Part shown: positions 36,801 through 45,082 of the stretch, in pieces
How positions within the stretch are numbered: position 1 is the first letter of the stretch
Layout: every line of letters begins with the position of its first letter
Source of the DNA: Cymbidium sinense
Lineage: Eukaryota; Streptophyta; Magnoliopsida; Asparagales; Orchidaceae
DNA length: 64,000 nucleotides
Direction: 5' to 3'
Assembly: GCA_021442155.1 (NCBI GenBank)
Contig: CM038222.1
Location: forward strand, 114,269,121 to 114,333,120
Program-made: the position numbers and the translations under genes
The notes under the pieces: generated by a model
Database searches by the model: none
What the model was told of the DNA's origin: nothing
What the model saw: the letters and a program-made list of their open reading frames with translations, nothing else

Positions 36801-39800
36801 AAACTTTATCATAAGCTTTCTCTAAATCAATAAATATCATAAGTAGATCCTCCTTACTTTCTCTATACTTCTTCATCAAACCTCTTAACAAATGTGTAGC
36901 ATCCATATTAGATCTACCTGGCATGAAATTAAACTGATTGTAAAAAACTTTTGTATCACATCGTAACTTATGCTCAATTACTCTCTCCCATAATTTTAAT
37001 GTATGACACATTAACTTAATTCCTCTATAATTTGCACACTCTTGTGCATCACCTTTATTCTTAAATATAGAACCAACAAACTCTTTCTCCACTCATCTAG
37101 ATCTTTTAGTCTTTAAAATAACATTAAAAGATTTGTAAACCAAGAAATTCCTGATCTCCTAAACATTTCCATACTTTTATTGGAATATCATCAGTCCTCT
37201 CTTTTCATATTTCATTTTCTTTAAAGCTCTCACTTCATACTTATTAATATGACGATAAAATAAAATTCTCTATTTTGTTTAGGGTATTAAAGTTCTAAAA
37301 TCAATTATACTTTGGATCTTTCATTTGAAAAGTTTATCAAAATACCTCATCCACCTTTTTAATATATTTTCTAAGAAAAATACTTTATTTTATCCTTAAT
37401 CTCATCAATAAGGTCTTTCTTCTCCTATCTCTTTGGTTGGCTAACTTATACATACATCTTTTCTTCTTTCTGGTATATAATCTCATTGTATAAATCACTA
37501 AAAGTTAAATTTTTCATAATATATTAGTTCTTAGAATCTACAGGTACTTTATATCTTTCCCAATTCTCCAAGTTTTTTACATTTAAACCAAGTTTTATAA
37601 CAATCTTATTTCTTATCTTTTCTTGCACACTCGACTCCACCATCAATTATTTTATTAAAGAAGTTTTTCCTTTGAAAGTATATTTTTAGAACTCTTAATT
37701 TCACTATTTTTTTCATATAACATTAAATTTCTTTATGAGTCCCAAATATTAAGCTCTTGTAGACTTTTAAAAATATTTTTATTTGTGTTTTAAGTGTCCA
37801 TCTAATCTGGGATAATAATTTGATTTATTTTTTTACTGATCTTTCATCTTAAAATCTAAAACTAATCGATCTTTGGTCTTAAACTTTCACTTGGAATGGC
37901 CTTATAATCTTTACAATCTAAATGATCTATTTTTCTTATTATAAAATAATCAATCAGATTTTACTAGATCCATTTTATAAGTAATAATATGTTTCTCTTT
38001 TCTTAAATAAAATATTAAGAACTACAAAATCATCGTAAGTTAAAAATCTAATATAGTCCTACTTTCATTAAACAAATCATAACTATCATGAATCTTTAAA
38101 ATCTTCTACCATTCTACTACTCGCCAATATGTCATTTAAATCTCCTCCATAAATACTTTTCTTGGTGTCTTTATTAATCCTCCTTCATTCCAAAAATTTT
38201 TTTTGAGAATCCAAACTACTTGAGGGCATAAACACACTTATTGATAATCTTAGATCAACAATAATCTTTAAAGCTATAATTCTATCTCCACATCTATTAA
38301 TATTTATAACATTATCTTTCAAACTTTTATCTATAATCACACATACACCATTTCTAGTTGACTGAATACCAAAGTTTAAAACCTAAACTATCAATCTCCT
38401 TGGCCTTCTCCTCAACCCTTTTAGTTTCAACACATAAAATATTTATCTTTCTATGAATAATATATATTAATTCTATTAATTTACCGTAAGAGTACCTATA
38501 TTCCAAGATCTTAACCTAATTCTAGTTTCATGGAACTTCTTTGCGCATCCGTCCATAATGGGAACCCGCTTATTTAACAAGCCGCACGACCCTTCCACAT
38601 TTTTTCAGTATTCAAGCCATACGCATCGCTTAGGGGCCCTAGCATTAACACAAAGATTTAAAGGATTCATGTCATGATTATTTCGACAAATTTTACGCTG
38701 GCTGTCGACTATCTATCGCAACTCTCCACTTTTCACATCCGGACTTGGGACTGGCAAAGGTAGTGTTAGGATGTAATTTTGTATATTATTAATTAATATG
38801 TTAGGCATTAAGAGTAGGCATACAAGATGATTTAATTAAGAAATAAATTAAAGTGAATAATCTCAGTTATGAGAATATTAAAAGATATCTTCCTAATGTA
38901 TTCATTTTTTAATGCTATGAATCCTACATAATATGCAAAAATTCCTCTGAAGCTAGAGCATATATATTTATAGGTCTTGGTTGTTGGATAAATGAAAAAA
39001 AGGTAGGTGACCTAGAGCTTGTTAAAGCTTTGGAAATATGAATAAGAAGTTTCTTGAGGAACATATCGTATATGAAATGATAATCTACTTATGTAAGTTT
39101 GTTCATTCCAGAAAAATAAAATTGCTGGTAATGTAGATAATATCATGATTGTCACTATATAATTTATCGAGTATTGGGAGCTATGCTCTCCTAAAGGTGT
39201 TTTTACCCATTTTATTTTGTATGGAGAATGAGTTGAGTCGTAACTCTGTACTAAGCTTCCGCATTGGATCTGATGACAAAAAAATTATTTCTTACTTTTT
39301 CAAGTGATTATTATTTCTCCCAATAAAGATGCAGTATCGTAAAGTTAACTTCTTGTTTTTGACCAACATAATCAATATCAAATAATGCATTGATATTCAT
39401 ACTCAAATTTAGTATATATAGAAGCTCTTTTCTTTGATATATTTTTTATATATTAGGATTCTTAAAATAGCTTCCTAATGCTTCTTTTTCAATTTTTTTT
39501 TATTTGCTAACTCAGCGTTCCATTGTAAAATTGGATGTCAAGCCTAGTAACATTCTGATGAATTAGCTTGCCATTTAACTTTTGATATATCTGAGGTTCT
39601 TTATCATCAAATGTGATCTAAGTCTTCATAAAGTGTCAATTGGCTTACAGCCAAAAAGTCATACTTAAAAGAAGATTATTTTTTTATTTTCTTTGATAAA
39701 GTGATATTGCAGGAAATTTAATTTCAAGACAATACTTAGATCATCCTAGATATTTGGTGATAAAGTTCCTTTGCACGTGTTATTTTACCTCAAATATGTT

Positions 39801-42800
39801 GTTCTGATCACTTATACTACTAAAATGTCATTTAACATTAAAAAATATTGAAGGAGTACATTTGATAAAGATAGAATGGTTTATTGTGTTATTAGTTTCA
39901 ACTAGTACTTCATAAAGTTTGTTAAATTAGACTTGTGAATTCTATTTAAGGCTATAAATAGCCTTCTGATATGATCCCAAATCATATAATTGCCAATATG
40001 GAATATACAACAATAAGAAGAATACAGATTACATGCGAAAGATAACCAAAAACAGAGGAATGATTCGAGAATAGGTATATCTGAGGCATGCCAGGCTTAC
40101 AACAAAGAAGAAACACCCAGAACAGTAAGGAAGATTAATTACAGCAACAAAAATGGTAGCCTTTCAATAGAACATTGCACAGCATTAGCAGTTCCCTCAA
40201 GAAAACTATTCAAAGATAAATCAACAAAAGCTAAGCTTGATAAACCATATACATGAGAATCAAACTTATTTACAAAACAACAAGAAAATAAGAAGAAATA
40301 GAATGGCTCATGAATAACCCAATGAATACAAGGCACAATTTATAACAGAAAAATAACAACCTCAACAGAAAGCAGTTAGAGAGCAGTGGATCCAATTAGT
40401 AAAATGTAGGGAGGAATATTCTAGAAGATCCAACCAGAGACTATAAATAGAGATGAGGAAAATCAAAAAGGGGTTGAAGAATTTATCTCAAGACTTCTCT
40501 GTTCTCCCTCCTCAGTCTCCTTCTCCTTTCCCTAGGCTTTCTCTCCCCCTGCAGCTCAAATCCCACGGTGGAAACCGGGGCCGAAATCCCTGAGCTCCTC
40601 CAAACTCTCTCAAGTCTGGTTCCGGCATCCTCGGGACTTTCCTACTGGATCTTCCTTGGATCGACCCTCAGTAAGGATCTCCTCCATCTCCCTCCGACGC
40701 TCGAAACCCTAGCGACGACTCAAACCGACTGAAACAAAACAGAAAGAACAGGCAAGTAAGGGTTAGGGTAATTCAAAACTCGATCCAACGATCAAGATCA
40801 GCCATACGTTTTCAATCCACGGATCAGATTTAATCCAGAGATCAGACCGCACAGAAACGACGCGTGTAATCCACTCAGCCATTAAAGCACCAAGAACCAT
40901 CTGATCAAAAAAACAGATCCAAGGGCAGAAGATAACACAAGGCAATCCAGCGGCTTCAAGCGGTAAGAAAGACCAAGTGAGCCATCCAACGCGAGAGAAA
41001 AGGCTAGATCCAACGGATCGAGCTCAAACGCTTTCTTCCTTTACTCAGGGTTAACTCAATTGAAAGGGTTTAACTCTGTCGACTCAACTCACAACCCAAT
41101 TGGAGCGAAATCGACCCTAACTCAAACTGAATTATTCCCTCAAGCTCACTGTATCAGACCAAAGTACAGTAATTAATCAGGATCTCAGCTGTAATTACAG
41201 AAAAAGAACCGTATCACCTTCCCCATTAGATGCATGCAGTTGTCCTATGGAGCTGCACATTTAAGAGGTTGCCCTTTTCAAATTGCCTCTTATAGGTTAT
41301 CATAAAGAATGCCATTGCTTACATCTATTTATAGCTTACTACAATTTTGATCAATGGCCATATATAAGAAAATGCTAATGGAGTTGAGTCATAAAATTGG
41401 GGAAAAGTGTTAAAATAATCTATCCCATAGACCTAGTTGAATCTTTAGGCGATCAATTGTGCTTTATTGTACACACATTTCCCGTTAATTTGTTTTGACT
41501 CTAGAAGTGAGAACAATCAAATCCTACATATAACGGTCGAGAAGATCATTCATTTCAACATATATAGCTTGTTTTCATAAGGGATTCTGTAGTGTATCTT
41601 GATATGTCATTGGAATAAAAACAAATGATTGTTACATGGCAAAGGTATAAAACAAAGTGAATAAATGATCGAATGAAATATGAGTGAATACTATGAGTAC
41701 AATTTTGCTTTTTTACTTGTAAGGGAAATAGACAAATATAGGTTTTAGGATTCATTAATTTGTTGATGATCCATTATCTAGAAATGTGGTTAAAGGTGTT
41801 GTAGTAGATAGAGGTCTAGATCATTGAGAGAGGAAAAAAATAGATTTGAGCATAGCTCAAAGATGAATGAGGATTAAAATATAGATGTAGACTTATAAAA
41901 GATTATATTTACAAAATTATGTAACTGTTGTGTAAAGGGATCATATAATCTTTTTTTGTGCTAGATAACCGAGGAAAAATATACAAATAACATAACAAAG
42001 AGTTTGTATTGCAAGCAAAACATATGTATAGAGCATGTATAACTAAAGATGTGTGTTGTTAAGGGAGACAAATTTGATTAGAATAAGGAGTGCTGATGAT
42101 TGAGATGTGTTTGAGAAGATAAACGATATTAAGAAAGATAGAGATAGAACTAAAAAAAATTTGATTAGGAAGTATAAAAAAAGATCTTATCTTATTAGAA
42201 TTAAACTAGAATATGACATTTAATACGACACAAAAGAGAAAAATGATTCATTTAGTTGACCCCATGTAGGATAAAAGTTTATTGTTGTTATTGTATTAGA
42301 TGAGAATTTACCAACCATAGAAACATAATTAGTGTACTTCATAAGAATCTAATCTAGTGAAAAGTTAGAATTGTTGAACTTGATTTGATGATCTCTGTTC
42401 TTTGGCATCTATTATTGATTTGAGTTTGGTCTAACATTGGTTGTTTGAAGATCATAAAAATTAAAGAGAAGATCTCATGTTTTTTTTTTCTTTCTTTAGA
42501 CGTTAAAATATACTCTTCCCATTCGATGGGCAAATGCTCAATTAATATTACCAAATAATTAATTTAAAATTTTATCATGTTGAGCAGATTATAAATAGTC
42601 AACACTTATTTACAAATTTCTATTTAGCAATGGGGAATGCATGCATTGTACCCACCCTATTTTTCAATAAATTGCATATAATTGAAGTCTTAACTCAAAT
42701 TTTTTAATATGCATGCAGATGGGAGGTCGATCAAATGTAAAAAATGAGCTACTCTGCCGATTTGTATTCCCTGAACGGCCAGGAGCTCTTATGAAGTTTT

Positions 42801-43320
42801 TGAATTCCTTCAGCCCACGTTGGAACATAAGCCTATTTCATTACAGATCCCAGGTTTGGTAGCATTTCTTCAACTAAGTTCATTTCTATTTTGATTCACC
42901 TTCATTAGGGAGGAGATATTAATGGCAATCCTGTTTTTAGCTCGGGCAAAGAGAGCTTTGATCATTCTTCTCTTGTTTTCATATATTATTGATATCGTGA
43001 CCTTTGCTCTGTCAGGAGAGATTCACTCTGCTTGACTTGCCTATCCCTAGTATTTATGCTAAACTATGCTGAATCATATTGCTGTTTTATCTCGAGAAAA
43101 AAATAACCTTGCTAATTCAAGTTCTCCAAAGATAAGTAGTTTTGTTTCCTTTTAACATGTTTGGCTTTGGCTCTTATAGGGTGAGATTGGAGCCAATGTG
43201 CTTGTGGGCCTTCAAGTCCCTTCTGAGGATATGGTTGAATTTATCAACCAAGCGAATAAGTTAGGATATGAGTATACGTATGAGATGAACAATGAAGCCT
43301 ACCGGCTTCTAATGCAGTGA
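13980..43320 (+). CDS. OMR1: Threonine deaminase/dehydratase, biosynthetic, plastid (3' part of gene, six exons)
   Basis: Deaminates L-threonine to 2-oxobutanoate and ammonia using PLP, the committed step of isoleucine synthesis in plastids. The exons are 13980-14186, 34668-34916, 35002-35075, 35226-35343, 42719-42853 and 43180-43320. They join in frame (924 nt, 307 residues plus TGA) with GT/AG at every junction and no internal stop. I recognise the product by collinear similarity to plant threonine deaminases over the whole stretch: [19 protein letters not shown] at the end of the catalytic domain, then two ACT-like regulatory domains (GSFKQFCEL onward and [12 protein letters not shown] onward). 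The plant enzyme has roughly 590-600 residues, so the transit peptide, catalytic lysine and glycine-rich PLP loop lie in exons left of the window. Intact exons at normal splice sites argue for a working gene despite the transposon load. Feedback inhibition by isoleucine is known for the family; the residues involved are present (see exon entries). Confidence 0.95.
15261..15870. repeat. 309-bp tandem duplication
   Basis: The unit starting TTGATCTACTGGATTT (15261) recurs as TTGATCCAATGGATTT (15570). Internal anchors such as GATGAGCCTTTGCTG, AATCACTTGGTTTG and GCAATCCATTTGG keep the spacing. The copies are moderately diverged. Confidence 0.85.
16211..17172. repeat. Pair of about 395-bp direct repeats, offset 566 bp
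   Basis: Copy 1 (16211-16602) and copy 2 (16777-17172) both run from ATAATATAATATCAAT to ACTAAGCTTTCAGTAG, with many shared blocks such as CCTCCTACTAGC and CACATATCACTCATAGAGAC. They are separated by about 175 bp of unique sequence. This could be terminal or subterminal repeats of an element. Confidence 0.85.
17826..20040. other. Intron sequence without a supported gene
   Basis: Not obviously repetitive and less AT-biased around 18500-19000, but no frame resembles a known protein and no splice-bounded exon of threonine deaminase is expected here. Confidence 0.5.
20050..21925 (+). mobile_element. L1-type LINE, 5' half only (ORF1 and start of endonuclease)
   Basis: The plus-strand frames resemble plant L1 elements. 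An ORF1 DUF4283-like region (about 20150-20500) precedes a block [15 protein letters not shown] (about 20610) and a degenerate zinc knuckle [15 protein letters not shown] (20727-20771) whose second cysteine is serine. A hydrophilic stretch follows, then the apurinic endonuclease region, with WMIGRDFN as [17 protein letters not shown] near 21801-21850. Similarity ends near 21925, before any reverse transcriptase. Stops and frameshifts are numerous. Losing the 3' half while keeping the 5' half is the reverse of usual LINE truncation and implies a later deletion or insertion. Confidence 0.8.
22000..23040. mobile_element. Probable LTR/leader fragment with a short open frame
   Basis: A TATA-like tatataaatta (near 22058), then AAGAGAGCTAAAAGTCTCTCTAG and CT-rich sequence suggest LTR or leader DNA. 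An 84-codon frame (22793-23047, plus; proline- and valine-rich, starting [14 protein letters not shown]) is followed by LTR-like DNA. I do not recognise the protein; it might be the start or end of a retroelement gag or accessory ORF. Confidence 0.35.
23041..24030 (+). mobile_element. LTR-like sequence related to the LTR of element D
   Basis: ACTTCACCAATGCATTTAGA (about 23149) and the following tcgaaattgatc resemble, in the opposite orientation, sequence near 54490-54440 beside element D (CACCAATGCGTTCAGA). The right half (23640-24000) is GC-richer with CT-rich tracts. A CA/TA microsatellite interrupts it. Boundaries are not defined. Confidence 0.45.
23573..23637. repeat. Compound (AC)n(AT)n microsatellite
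   Basis: About 20 AC units (23573-23612) run directly into about 12 AT units. Confidence 0.97.
24030..24830. repeat. About 310-bp tandem array, two and a half copies
   Basis: The anchor CCATAAG falls at 24042, 24357 and 24665 (spacing 315 and 308). Each unit contains two facing related motifs, a CATAAGNNCGGTAGGTA type and an ACACCTACCATGCA type, plus CTCNNATATNGGGATGA. Each full unit ends in AT-rich sequence with TTGTTGCTTCAA. The third copy is truncated. Confidence 0.88.
24848..24885. repeat. (AT)n microsatellite
   Basis: About 19 uninterrupted AT units directly after the tandem array. Confidence 0.95.
24886..26450. other. Intron sequence without a supported gene
   Basis: AT-rich, with no coherent frame, RNA gene or clear repeat. 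It separates the LTR-like block from element B. Confidence 0.5.
26740..27870 (+). pseudogene. Upstream part of element B antisense region and 3' non-coding sequence
   Basis: 26740-27130 aligns in many blocks (for example AAAATGAGGG-AAATCTCT, CTTCTAAAAATTTGTC) with 51960-51580 of element C read on the minus strand. Short open frames 27049-27285 and 27448-27654 are fragments of the antisense gene. The plastid insert interrupts this part at about 27876. Confidence 0.5.
27876..27914 (-). tRNA. trnR-UCU: 5' half of a second plastid tRNA-Arg(UCU) copy
   Basis: The minus strand from 27914 reads gcgtccattgtctaatgg through the anticodon loop and then stops at the insert boundary. The 5' acceptor arm is still the plastid one. 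Truncated. Confidence 0.8.
28047..28084 (-). tRNA. trnG-UCC: Second, more damaged copy of plastid trnG-UCC exon 2
   Basis: Same arrangement as the right copy, but with small deletions in the T-arm/acceptor (gtagcgaatcgaacccgc) and in the anticodon stem (catcgactggaagg). The group II intron end follows to about 28190. Confidence 0.75.
28297..28368 (-). tRNA. trnR-UCU: Plastid-derived tRNA-Arg(UCU) copy, degenerate
   Basis: The minus strand from 28368 reads gcgaccattgtctaatgg, then the anticodon loop cTTCTAAa with TCT, then the T arm ggttcaaatcc. It is 72 nt long, the plastid length. The acceptor stem no longer pairs: the 5' arm GCGACCA has one change from plastid GCGTCCA and the 3' arm ends gggcctt. 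It is probably a non-functional nuclear copy. Confidence 0.8.
28503..28551 (-). tRNA. trnG-UCC: Exon 2 of plastid tRNA-Gly(UCC), with adjoining group II intron end
   Basis: On the minus strand the anticodon loop CTTCCAA (TCC) lies between TAGC/GCTA arms, followed by gcgggttcgattcccgc (T arm) and acceptor taccc. Immediately upstream (28552-28646) is the 3' end of a group II intron: a domain V-like hairpin GAGCCGAATGAAACC, AAAATCTCATGTTCGG. Exon 1 is absent, so no functional tRNA is possible. Confidence 0.82.
29391..30710 (+). pseudogene. Antisense ORF of element B (putative gypsy-type domain protein)
   Basis: The open frame 29391-29948 (185 codons, no ATG at its start) resembles the plant 'putative gypsy type transposon' domain (Pfam PF04195 as I recall it): [29 protein letters not shown], then [17 protein letters not shown] and [15 protein letters not shown]. 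Past a TGA it continues as an acidic, coiled-coil-like region (about 30340-30560) and ends in [13 protein letters not shown] and DSDEDDDEG near 30700. It is transcribed toward the pol of its own element. Element C carries the same protein on its minus strand. Biochemical role unknown. Confidence 0.7.
31060..31400. repeat. 75-bp tandem array of element B
   Basis: TTGAGTTGTCGACCTCAC-like starts lie at about 31102, 31177, 31252 and 31326. Each unit has two half-units of the form (A/G)GTGTTGGTCTT. Read on the element's own strand, it matches the array of element C (AAAAGACCAACAC, GTGTAAGACCAACAC). Confidence 0.88.
32030..32690 (-). pseudogene. Integrase of element B
   Basis: The 65-codon frame 32681-32484 holds [21 protein letters not shown] and ends VIDYFSK, the entry to the catalytic core. 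The 75-codon frame 32276-32049 holds [30 protein letters not shown], the C-terminal part of the core including the glutamate region. Frames are separated by shifts. The same segments occur in element C at about 47300-47840. Confidence 0.85.
32740..33310 (-). pseudogene. RNase H region of element B
   Basis: This lies between the RT tail and integrase. Frames are badly broken. The assignment rests on position and length rather than on readable catalytic residues. Confidence 0.4.
33320..34000 (-). pseudogene. Reverse transcriptase of element B with a central deletion
   Basis: Minus-strand pieces: an AVHKL-type entry is not clear, but CVDFINLN (about 33730-33707) is followed within about 30 nt by [11 protein letters not shown] (YVDD at 33655-33666), then [15 protein letters not shown] and [13 protein letters not shown] (90-codon frame 33588-33319). 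The normally intervening palm region, about 90 residues, is missing. This is an internal deletion, so the copy cannot encode an active RT. Confidence 0.8.
34668..34916 (+). CDS. OMR1: Threonine deaminase exon, end of catalytic domain and start of first ACT-like domain
   Basis: The exon has 249 nt and encodes 83 residues, from [20 protein letters not shown] to GSFKQFCEL. The acceptor is ttatcag and the donor is gtgagt. It holds EPAGA and SGANMNF; the latter is the family motif whose serine contacts the PLP ring nitrogen (family knowledge). It continues directly from ...ASIK of the exon 20.5 kb upstream, exactly as in other plant threonine deaminases, so no exon appears to be missing between them. 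Confidence 0.95.
35002..35075 (+). CDS. OMR1: Threonine deaminase exon, first ACT-like domain
   Basis: The exon has 74 nt. It encodes [13 protein letters not shown] through LVLY plus two bases of a serine codon (AG) completed by T in the next exon. The acceptor is ttggcag and the donor is gtaagt. The tyrosine of EFKY corresponds to Arabidopsis Tyr449, reported as part of an isoleucine regulatory site (numbering from memory, by collinearity). Confidence 0.93.
35226..35343 (+). CDS. OMR1: Threonine deaminase exon, first ACT-like domain and linker
   Basis: The exon has 118 nt and encodes (S)[16 protein letters not shown] through KDHLRHL. The acceptor is tggtgcag and the donor is gtatgg. Arginine CGA at 35335-35337 (HLRHL) aligns with Arabidopsis Arg499, one of the two residues changed in the feedback-insensitive omr1-1 allele. 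It is unchanged here. Confidence 0.94.
35900..36310 (-). pseudogene. RTE-type LINE C-terminal region
   Basis: A 136-codon frame with [60 protein letters not shown] and [17 protein letters not shown]. This is the typical conserved tail of the plant RTE polyprotein after the RT domain. Confidence 0.9.
36769..37092 (-). pseudogene. RTE-type LINE reverse transcriptase fragment
   Basis: A 107-codon open frame with [40 protein letters not shown] and [19 protein letters not shown]. This is the fingers and first palm motif (catalytic aspartate in FIDLEKAYD) of plant RTE reverse transcriptases. The FADD-type motif would lie further downstream, where frames break. Confidence 0.9.
38000..38560 (-). pseudogene. 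RTE-type LINE endonuclease region
   Basis: Minus-strand pieces RSWNIGTLT (about 38490), [21 protein letters not shown] (about 38370-38300) and GGDLND (about 38140) match the order of an apurinic-type endonuclease at the 5' part of RTE elements. The frame is broken. Confidence 0.75.
38786..40020. other. Intron sequence without a supported gene
   Basis: AT-rich, no frame of interest. A 7-bp inverted repeat AAGGCTA-taaa-TAGCCTT sits at 39949-39966. Confidence 0.5.
40020..41250. other. GC-richer unassigned block, possible solo LTR or captured promoter
   Basis: A TATA-like ctataaatag at 40441 is followed about 60 bp later by CT-rich leader-like sequence (40495-40570) and then mixed GC-rich DNA to about 41240, unlike the flanking intron. 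No ORF, primer-binding site or matching second copy was found, and the ends are undefined. Confidence 0.35.
42050..42294 (+). mobile_element. 3' end of a second RTE LINE copy
   Basis: tataaaaaaagatcttatct, gacatttaatacgacacaa, gttgaccccatgtaggataa and the tail ttattgttgttattg (ending 42293) parallel the 3' end of the minus-strand RTE at 35.8 kb. It is 5'-truncated and more diverged. Confidence 0.8.
42719..42853 (+). CDS. OMR1: Threonine deaminase exon, second ACT-like domain
   Basis: The exon has 135 nt and encodes 45 residues, [15 protein letters not shown] through SLFHYRSQ. The acceptor is gcatgcag and the donor is gtttgg. It carries the ACT signature [12 protein letters not shown]. The Tyr-Arg pair of FHYRSQ (42842-42847) aligns with Arabidopsis Tyr543/Arg544, the second allosteric site. 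Both residues are wild type. The ATG that opens the exon is an internal methionine, not a start. Confidence 0.95.
43180..43320 (+). CDS. OMR1: Threonine deaminase terminal coding exon
   Basis: The exon has 141 nt and encodes [14 protein letters not shown] through AYRLLMQ, then TGA at 43318-43320. The acceptor is cttatag after a 326-bp intron. It completes the second ACT-like domain. The length after the Arg544-equivalent is the same as in Arabidopsis, so the C terminus is complete. Confidence 0.95.
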   Translation, partial: GEIGANVLVGLQVPSEDMVEFINQANKLGYEYTYEMNNEAYRLLMQ

Positions 43321-43700
43321 ATTCCATCATGCAATCATGCACAATAGATGTAAAGCCATTTGTAACTGGAAAGGAGCCTGTGACCTTATCAATTTTGCCT
43401 TGAAATCCTCCTGTTGCTGGTCAGTTGAGTTAATTTATATGTAACAGTATAATTTTCTTATAATTTGTTCATTAGTATGGTTTGGTTGTGAGTCACTTCA
43501 TTAAACTAGTGCCTTTGAAAGCTGGATAGAATGAAATTATATGTAACAGTATAATTTTCTTATCATTTGTTCATTAGCATGTTTTGGTTGGAATGTAGGG
43601 TATCAAAAGCACAGCTATATGTTTATTAGATAAGTTGAAAAACTTAGAGAAATTTTACACTATCCTTTTCAATTATATTCCGCTTTGACTCTTCTCGTTT
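43321..43700 (+). other. Threonine deaminase 3' UTR / downstream region with a duplicated segment
   Basis: This follows the TGA stop. It contains a direct duplication with period 102 bp: the stretch starting ttatatgtaacagtataatt near 43436 recurs near 43538, about 50 bp each with few mismatches. I cannot place the poly(A) site; an AATAAA at 43815-43820 is one candidate. Confidence 0.5.
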
Positions 43701-45080
43701 CCTTTATTTTTTTTTTCCCGAGATGATGAATGGTAACAATCCTGTAAAACAATGAGCTCATGGAACATGTGAAGCGTCGCTGAAGTTTGATAATTGTGTG
43801 AATTCAACACCAAAAATAAATGTTTCATTATTTCTTTGATATTTGTAGGCTATCCTGTCAAATATCCCATCCTCAGCATTGAAGTAAATGCTTTTAGGGA
43901 GTTGCATGCAGAAAATGAGTTTTGTTAGTGGTCGGAGAATGCTCTTGTTGAACGGCATTGTTCCAACTTGTAATCTAAGCACAAGTAATCTCTTCGCCAG
44001 ACCAAACCTTCATAAATGAGCTCAATTCTAACCTGCCCCTGGCAACCAATTACAAAGCTGAATGGGACCACCAACGGCATCTTACAACCACTTAAGAACT
44101 CATCGTGCTATTAATTGGATATTATTGAAGGATCATGTAAGTTGCATGTTTTGAAATAGATTTAGTACCCCCTTGCAAAATAGATAATTTTTCAAATTTT
44201 GTTGAGTCGCTTTAGGAGCAAATGTCTAGTTAGCAGCTTGTTAAGTTATCCATAGGAATAAATTGGTGGCTAGCTTAGTTTTATTAAAGCTTTGGCTGAG
44301 ATGCTGTAAATTAGTTTAAAAAAATTGAAAGGCGGGATATCCATAAGATAGCCTACAAATGAGAACAAAGCGAGCTTGAATGAACTCCACTAGCAGCATA
44401 CAAAATGAAGTGTTTGAATTTCAAAAAAACTAAAGGAACTTCCTTAACCGTACCCTAACCTATGAACCAATGAGTGGTTTGAATTTGAAAAACTTGAAAA
44501 GAACTTCCTTGACATAAACCAAACCATTGAAAAAAAAGATAAATTTCACCAGTACCATTTAAAAAATGGAGTGAAGCTTATAATAGGGAAGAAATTTGAT
44601 TGCGGCTAGAGAAGAAGGTAAAAAATTCATATTAAGGTAATTTACAGTATGCCATAATAGATAGACTCACATCGATGAGATACTTCTCCACAGTTGCTTT
44701 TTTGTTAGTCATCTCAACTAATCAACTCACCATTACCTTCCTATACTGAATTAATGGTGCGTTCACCTCTTTTTCCTCTTCTTCATAAGGTGTCAATGAT
44801 CACTTATCATAACAGCTCTAATGATGCGTCCACCTCTTTTTCCTCTTCTTCATAAGGTGTCAATGATCACTTATCATAACAGCTCGCTCATCGGATGAGT
44901 GAATGCCCGATTCTCCTTGCAAGTCGGGAAGATGGTCGCAGAGATTGAAGTAGTTGAAAAGCTCGGTTCAACCACATGAATGGCGATGGCTTGTTACAAC
45001 TTCTCTTTCTTGACCTTCTTGTGAAGGCTTGCCCACAAAGTTGCGAGATGAATATCGCTGCAAAGCCTCTTTGTGTTTTT
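43701..45080. other. Downstream intergenic DNA
   Basis: No gene recognised. It contains a 67-bp tandem duplication (44752-44885) and a 67-codon frame (45091-44888, minus) that I do not recognise. Confidence 0.5.
44752..44885. repeat. 67-bp tandem duplication
   Basis: CACCTCTTTTTCCTCTTCTT occurs at 44764 and 44831. The two 67-bp units differ at only a few positions, near the start. Confidence 0.9.
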
Positions 45081-45082
45081 TT

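Larger units (their letters stand above)
35788..38785 (-). mobile_element. RTE-type non-LTR retrotransposon with 18-bp target-site duplication
   Basis: The body is 35806-38767 (minus strand, about 2.96 kb). The flanks aggatgaaattttgtata (35788-35805) and aggatgtaattttgtata (38768-38785) match at 17 of 18 positions. The 3' end is the plant RTE signature, GTAGCCGACCCCACTTAGTG then TTGTTGTTG. From the 5' end come an endonuclease region (about 38550-38000), RT (about 37350-36350) and the C-terminal domain (36310-35900). It is nearly full-length but with many stops and shifts. Confidence 0.92.
35344..42718 (+). other. 7,375-bp intron of threonine deaminase
   Basis: The donor gtatgg and acceptor gcatgcag join KDHLRHL to MGGRS, contiguous in homologues. 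The intron contains an RTE-type LINE with target-site duplication (35788-38785), a GC-richer unassigned block (about 40.4-41.2 kb) and a 3' fragment of a second RTE copy (about 42.05-42.29 kb). Confidence 0.9.

Noticed and set aside
42719..42721. ATG as a translation start in the second-last exon
   Set aside because: It is the internal methionine following KDHLRHL; the upstream exon joins in frame.
43758..43982. 74-codon minus-strand frame downstream of threonine deaminase
   Set aside because: No recognisable family and no splice or promoter context; likely chance.
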